Shown here: positions 5,387-8,377 of the stretch, in pieces
How positions within the stretch are numbered: the first letter of the stretch is position 1
Layout of the letters: each line of letters starts with the position of its first letter
Origin: Dehalococcoidia bacterium
Lineage (GTDB): Bacteria; Chloroflexota; Dehalococcoidia; Dehalococcoidales; RBG-16-60-22
Reading direction: 5' to 3'
Assembly (NCBI GenBank): GCA_004375725.1
Contig: SOKS01000127.1
Location: forward strand, 1-8,377
DNA length: 8,377 bases
The notes under the pieces: model-generated
Told to the model about the DNA's origin: nothing
Seen by the model: only the letters and a program-made list of their open reading frames with translations
Databases searched by the model: none
Position numbers and translations under genes: made by a program

Positions 5387-6761
5387 GACCGCCAGCCTGC
5401 TACAGGTGGCAGGGTGGGGAATGGATGGTTACCACGAGCAGGCGCGCCTCTATAACCTCAAATCAGGCACGTATCCCAATCTCTCGGCGAAAATATTCCA
5501 TGAGAGGGATATCCCGATTCAGGTGGCCATTGGCAACTATGACCTGGGAATTTGCGGTCGCGACTGGATTGAGGAGCTGCTGGTGAAATTTCCGAGCAGC
5601 GCTGTAGTTAAGGTCAGCGACCTGGGTTACGGTGTGGGCAGCCTCTATATGGTGGCCGGGCTTGCCGATATAGGCATGAGTGCTTTACGGCGCAAGGCTG
5701 CACGAGGTACCGTCCGCATCGTCAGCGAGTATGCCAACCTGGCCGAATCGTTTGCTCTTAAAGAGAGGTTAAGCCGGTTCAGCGTGTTCCCGGTGTGGGG
5801 TGGAGCGGAAGCTTACCCGCCGGAGGACGCCGATCTGGCGCTCATCAGCAGTCGGAACGACGGTGAATTCACCGGCATGAGAATGACACCGGTGGCCAGA
5901 GTCCTTGATTTCAGTGCCTATCTTATTGCGAATCGAAATAGCTGGGATACAAAGAACCTTGACCGGGTGGTCACTTCAATATGTGAGAGCTGTGTCCGGC
6001 TACCATCTGAGGAGGGAGTTCAGGAAGAACTTGAAATACAGCCGGAGGTAACCCGGACGGGTAAAGGGGCGGAAGATGGGCTTATTCGGCTGGCTTTGCC
6101 TGATGGCCACCAGCAGGCGCCCATGCTCCAGCTGCTGGAAAAAGCGGGCATCAAGATTGAAGATTACCCCTCGCCAACGGGAAACCGTCGGCCAGGTATC
6201 AATATCAAAGGCGTCGCCGTCAAGGTGATCAGGCCGCAGGACATGCCCTTGCAGGTGGCCAACGGTAATTTCGACCTGGCAATCACGGGGAGGGACTGGC
6301 TCATTGACCACCGTTACCAGTTTCCTTCCAGCCCGGTAAGAGAACTCCTTGACCTCAAATCGGGGAGGGTGCGGATAGTGGCCGTTGTCAGCCAGGAGCT
6401 GCCGGTGGATGCTGCGGCTGACCTGAGCAAGGTCATCGGGGAAAGAACGACGCCTTTCCGGGTGGCCTCCGAGTACGTGAACATCGCTGACAGGTATGCC
6501 AGGGACAATCACCTCGGCCGATATCGGGTGATTCCCACCTGGGGAGCCACGGAGGCCTTTCTGCCTGACGATGCCGACCTGCTCATTGAAAACACCGAGA
6601 CTGGAGGCACCATCGCCCGTCACAACCTGAAAATCATTGACACCCTTTTTGAGTCGACGGCCTGTCTTATTGGCAATTCCCGGATTAGAACAGGCTCAAC
6701 GAAGGGTGAAAAAGCGAGGTATATCGTTGAAATCCTTCGTGCTGCCGTGGAGGATACATAA
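5343..6761 (+). CDS. hisG: Tandem-duplicated (two-unit) ATP phosphoribosyltransferase HisG
   Basis: HisG joins ATP and PRPP to phosphoribosyl-ATP, the first step of histidine synthesis. Short HisG has about 210 residues and long HisG about 290; this product has 472 and contains two collinear HisG units (about 1-220 and 246-472) joined by a charged linker (about 221-245). Matching blocks are IALPKGR (5-11) with LALPDGH (250-256); DIPIQVAIGNYDLGICGRDW (56-75) with DMPLQVANGNFDLAITGRDW (300-319); FPSS (83) with FPSS (327); SEYANLA (128) with SEYVNIA (376); PVWGGAEA (150) with PTWGATEA (398); DADL (162) with DADL (410). The PRPP loop is intact only in unit 2 (ETGGT, 419-423); unit 1 has RNDGE (171-175). 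LPKGR is intact only in unit 1. No HisG-type C-terminal regulatory domain is seen, consistent with dependence on HisZ just upstream. It overlaps hisZ by 44 bases. Confidence 0.9.
   Translation: MDIKIALPKGRLLDKTASLLQVAGWGMDGYHEQARLYNLKSGTYPNLSAKIFHERDIPIQVAIGNYDLGICGRDWIEELLVKFPSSAVVKVSDLGYGVGSLYMVAGLADIGMSALRRKAARGTVRIVSEYANLAESFALKERLSRFSVFPVWGGAEAYPPEDADLALISSRNDGEFTGMRMTPVARVLDFSAYLIANRNSWDTKNLDRVVTSICESCVRLPSEEGVQEELEIQPEVTRTGKGAEDGLIRLALPDGHQQAPMLQLLEKAGIKIEDYPSPTGNRRPGINIKGVAVKVIRPQDMPLQVANGNFDLAITGRDWLIDHRYQFPSSPVRELLDLKSGRVRIVAVVSQELPVDAAADLSKVIGERTTPFRVASEYVNIADRYARDNHLGRYRVIPTWGATEAFLPDDADLLIENTETGGTIARHNLKIIDTLFESTACLIGNSRIRTGSTKGEKARYIVEILRAAVEDT
6749..6753 (+). promoter_or_regulatory. 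Shine-Dalgarno that sets the TTG start of hisD
   Basis: GGAGG lies 9 bases before TTG 6763, within the last codons of hisG. Starts further upstream in the same frame (from 6637) would overlap hisG by over 100 bases and add residues foreign to HisD, so they are rejected. Confidence 0.7.
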
Positions 6762-6762
6762 T

Positions 6763-8082
6763 TTGAAAAAAATTGAAGGTTTCGATGCTGCCAGGAAAGC
6801 ACTGTCCCGCCTCACTCCAGCAGAATCCTATCCGTTATCAGCTTCGTTAAAGCGGAAGCTTGAAGAGATGTTCGGAACCGTTGACCCGGAACAGGCGGTT
6901 AAAACCATTATCAACGAGGTGCGAAGCAGAGGGGATTCGGCCGTTCTGGAACTGACCGTGAAGATTGACGGCATAGAGTTAACGTCGTTGGAAGTCCCCA
7001 AAAACGAGATTTCCAGCGCGTACGGGAAAGTCGACGATGAGATTATCTCAGCGCTGAGGCTGGCTGCGGAGCGAATTGGCGCCTTTCATACCGTCCAGAG
7101 AGATAACGTATGGCGTGAGTTGACCACTAAAGATACCGGGCAGTTGATAAGGCCACTGGAGAGGGTTGGCCTATATGTTCCCGGAGGCACTGCCTCGTAT
7201 CCGTCAACGGTGCTGATGACGGCGGTACCGGCCAAAGTGGCCGGGGTAAAGGAGATAATTCTGGCCACCCCGCCCGGGAAGGACGGCGCGGTACCACCGG
7301 CAACGCTTGTCGCGGCTGACATTGCCGGTGTTGAGCGTGTTTTCCGTATCGGCGGGGCGCAGGCAATAGCCGCCCTGGCTTACGGTACGGAATCTGTGCC
7401 GAAGGTCGATAAAATCTGCGGGCCGGGAAACATCTTCGTGGTTCTGGCAAAGAAGCTCGTTTTCGGCGCCGTTGACATCGATGGTCTTCAGGGGCCGAGT
7501 GAAGTGATGATTATTGCCGATGATACGGCAAACCCTGAATACTGTGCTGCCGACCTCCTGGCGCAGGCAGAGCATGACCCGCTGGCCTCTGCGATATTGA
7601 TAACGACCTCGCGCACACTGGCGGAAAAAGTTGACCGGGAATTAAAAAAGCAGATAACAGGTCTATCACGCCAATCAGTAATAGACGAATCTCTGAATAG
7701 GGGTGTGATGGCGCTTGTTGACAACCTTGATGAGGCAATAGAACTGGCTAACCTATATGCGCCAGAGCACCTCTCTCTGATGGTCAAAGATGCCGAAGCT
7801 TGCCTGAAAAAGGTCGTCAATGCCGGGTGTGTGCTCATCGGCGATGATGCTACCGTAGTACTGGGCGACTATATTATCGGGCCAAGCCATGTCCTGCCCA
7901 CTGGCGGCACCGCTCGTTTCAGCTCGCCACTTAACATAACAGACTTTATAAAGTTTATCAATACAATTACTATCGACAAGGCCGGACTAAAGCAGCTTGG
8001 TAAAGTGGCGGCACTGCTGGCACGGACAGAAGGTCTTGACGCCCACGCCCGGGCCGTGGAAAAACGGTTGAATTCAGACTAA
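6763..8082 (+). CDS. hisD: Histidinol dehydrogenase HisD
   Basis: HisD is a zinc enzyme that oxidises L-histidinol to L-histidine in two NAD-dependent steps, the end of the pathway. The 439-residue product has the usual length and motifs: YVPGGTASYPSTVLMTAVPA, the signature IGGAQAIAALAYGTESVPK with KICGPGN, and LQGPSEVMIIAD. It also has the zinc ligand pair in LLAQAEHDP (Q268, H271), the catalytic pair in APEHL (E335, H336), D369 in LGDY followed by IGPSHVLPTGGTARFSSPL, and a C-terminal zinc histidine in LDAHARAVEKR (H428). All residues expected for activity are present. The start is TTG 6763 with GGAGG 9 bases upstream, one base after the hisG stop, so it is translated from the same message. 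The remaining his genes are not in the window, and a new promoter follows hisD. Confidence 0.97.
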   Translation: MKKIEGFDAARKALSRLTPAESYPLSASLKRKLEEMFGTVDPEQAVKTIINEVRSRGDSAVLELTVKIDGIELTSLEVPKNEISSAYGKVDDEIISALRLAAERIGAFHTVQRDNVWRELTTKDTGQLIRPLERVGLYVPGGTASYPSTVLMTAVPAKVAGVKEIILATPPGKDGAVPPATLVAADIAGVERVFRIGGAQAIAALAYGTESVPKVDKICGPGNIFVVLAKKLVFGAVDIDGLQGPSEVMIIADDTANPEYCAADLLAQAEHDPLASAILITTSRTLAEKVDRELKKQITGLSRQSVIDESLNRGVMALVDNLDEAIELANLYAPEHLSLMVKDAEACLKKVVNAGCVLIGDDATVVLGDYIIGPSHVLPTGGTARFSSPLNITDFIKFINTITIDKAGLKQLGKVAALLARTEGLDAHARAVEKRLNSD

Positions 8083-8104
8083 CCTTCAATTTCGCTTCCG
8101 GCAT

Positions 8105-8133
8105 TTGACATAGTGTCACTACTCGTTCAAAAT
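8105..8133 (+). promoter_or_regulatory. candidate promoter with overlapping palindromic operator
   Basis: A perfect -35 TTGACA (8105-8110), a 17-base spacer and CAAAAT (8128-8133) form a plausible promoter for the gene starting at 8172. Two overlapping palindromes cover the -35 and the spacer: TGACA-TAG-TGTCA (8106-8118) and TAGTG-T-CACTA (8111-8121). A dyad over the -35 is the typical position for a repressor site. This suggests the next gene is regulated apart from the his operon. No terminator was found between hisD and this promoter. Confidence 0.5.
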
Positions 8134-8171
8134 GGTCATAATATGGCCTATATTGGATAAAGGAGAATAAA

Positions 8172-8377
8172 GTGGCTGGCTCACAGAAGATAAATACCCG
8201 GAATTCGCTTTTGAAAGAACTGAACCTGGAACTGGATGCCGATATGGTGGGCGTGGCGGTTCTAGATGACTGGAAAGGAACCAGGCTGGAGGAAACGGCT
8301 TTGCGATTACTGCCGCAGGCGAAATCGGTGGTAGTTCTGGCGATGGAGATTTACCCGGAAGTCCTGGACCTGGCATC
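8172..8377 (+). CDS. Unidentified protein, N-terminal fragment (possibly QueG-like iron-sulfur protein)
   Basis: The open frame starts at GTG 8172, preceded by AGGAG 6 bases upstream, and runs off the right edge after 68 codons. The visible protein begins MAGSQKINTRNSLLKELNLE, followed by ADMVGVAVLDDW and then LLPQAKSVVVLAMEIYPE. The pattern of an N-terminal helix, a D-x-VGVA strand, and a leucine-proline segment leading into SVVVLAM resembles the N-terminal region of epoxyqueuosine-reductase-like (QueG-type) 4Fe-4S proteins common in Dehalococcoidia. No cysteine motif is reached within the window, so this is a weak family guess. The reading frame and ribosome site are convincing; the function is not established. 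It appears to have its own promoter rather than being the next his gene. Confidence 0.6.
   Translation, partial: MAGSQKINTRNSLLKELNLELDADMVGVAVLDDWKGTRLEETALRLLPQAKSVVVLAMEIYPEVLDLA

Noticed and set aside
6000..6623. Long minus-strand open frame (207 codons) antisense to hisG
   Set aside because: The plus strand here encodes clearly conserved HisG motifs; the antisense product shows no recognisable family features or ribosome site.
5343..6761. Double HisG as an assembly artefact (same gene joined to itself)
   Set aside because: The halves are diverged, with many different residues and distinct motif losses, so they are not a duplicated read or contig copy.
6637..6762. N-terminal extension of hisD overlapping hisG by about 125 bases
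   Set aside because: The extra residues do not look like HisD, while TTG 6763 has GGAGG 9 bases upstream and gives the usual length.
8119..8376. Minus-strand 85-codon open frame at the right edge
   Set aside because: It is proline-rich antisense shadow of the plus-strand frame starting at GTG 8172, which has a strong ribosome site.

Overview
The window looks like chromosomal DNA of a Dehalococcoidia-type Chloroflexota bacterium. The main evidence is the partial 16S rRNA gene on the minus strand, whose 5' end (GGATAAACGCTGGCGG, then TGCATGCAAGTCGAACGGTC) resembles that group. The protein-coding genes fit an anaerobic or environmental Chloroflexota. The taxon is my inference from memory; no search was run.

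Layout. 1-522 (minus): the 5' third of a 16S rRNA gene, cut by the window edge, with a recognisable leader (boxA, small hairpin) and a near-consensus sigma-70 promoter at 597-625. Diverging from it is birA (710-1522, plus), a single-function biotin protein ligase without the DNA-binding domain. Facing birA and ending 24 bp away is a three-gene minus-strand membrane operon (3947 down to 1547): a long NfeD/ClpP-class membrane serine protease, a short NfeD-like OB-fold protein, and a slipin (stomatin/SPFH protein). This is the classic stomatin plus partner-protease arrangement. The short gene is a paralogue of the last ~95 residues of its upstream neighbour.

3948-4105 is a divergent control region. 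From 4106 rightwards runs a histidine-biosynthesis operon, hisZ-hisG-hisD, tightly packed (44-bp overlap, then a 1-bp gap). hisD is followed by a separate promoter/operator-like region (8105-8133) and the start of another gene (8172 to the edge), possibly an iron-sulfur protein of the QueG-like kind.

The most unusual element is hisG. It encodes 472 residues, about twice the usual short form, and consists of two collinear HisG units in tandem (offset 244-248 residues). Unit 1 keeps the N-terminal LPKGR motif but has lost the PRPP loop. Unit 2 keeps the PRPP loop (ETGGT) but has lost LPKGR. The halves therefore look complementary, as if a HisG homodimer had become a fused, asymmetric pseudo-dimer. 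It sits directly beside HisZ, the regulatory subunit that short-form HisG needs. HisZ with HisG would make phosphoribosyl-ATP (first step of histidine synthesis) and HisD would perform the last two oxidations.
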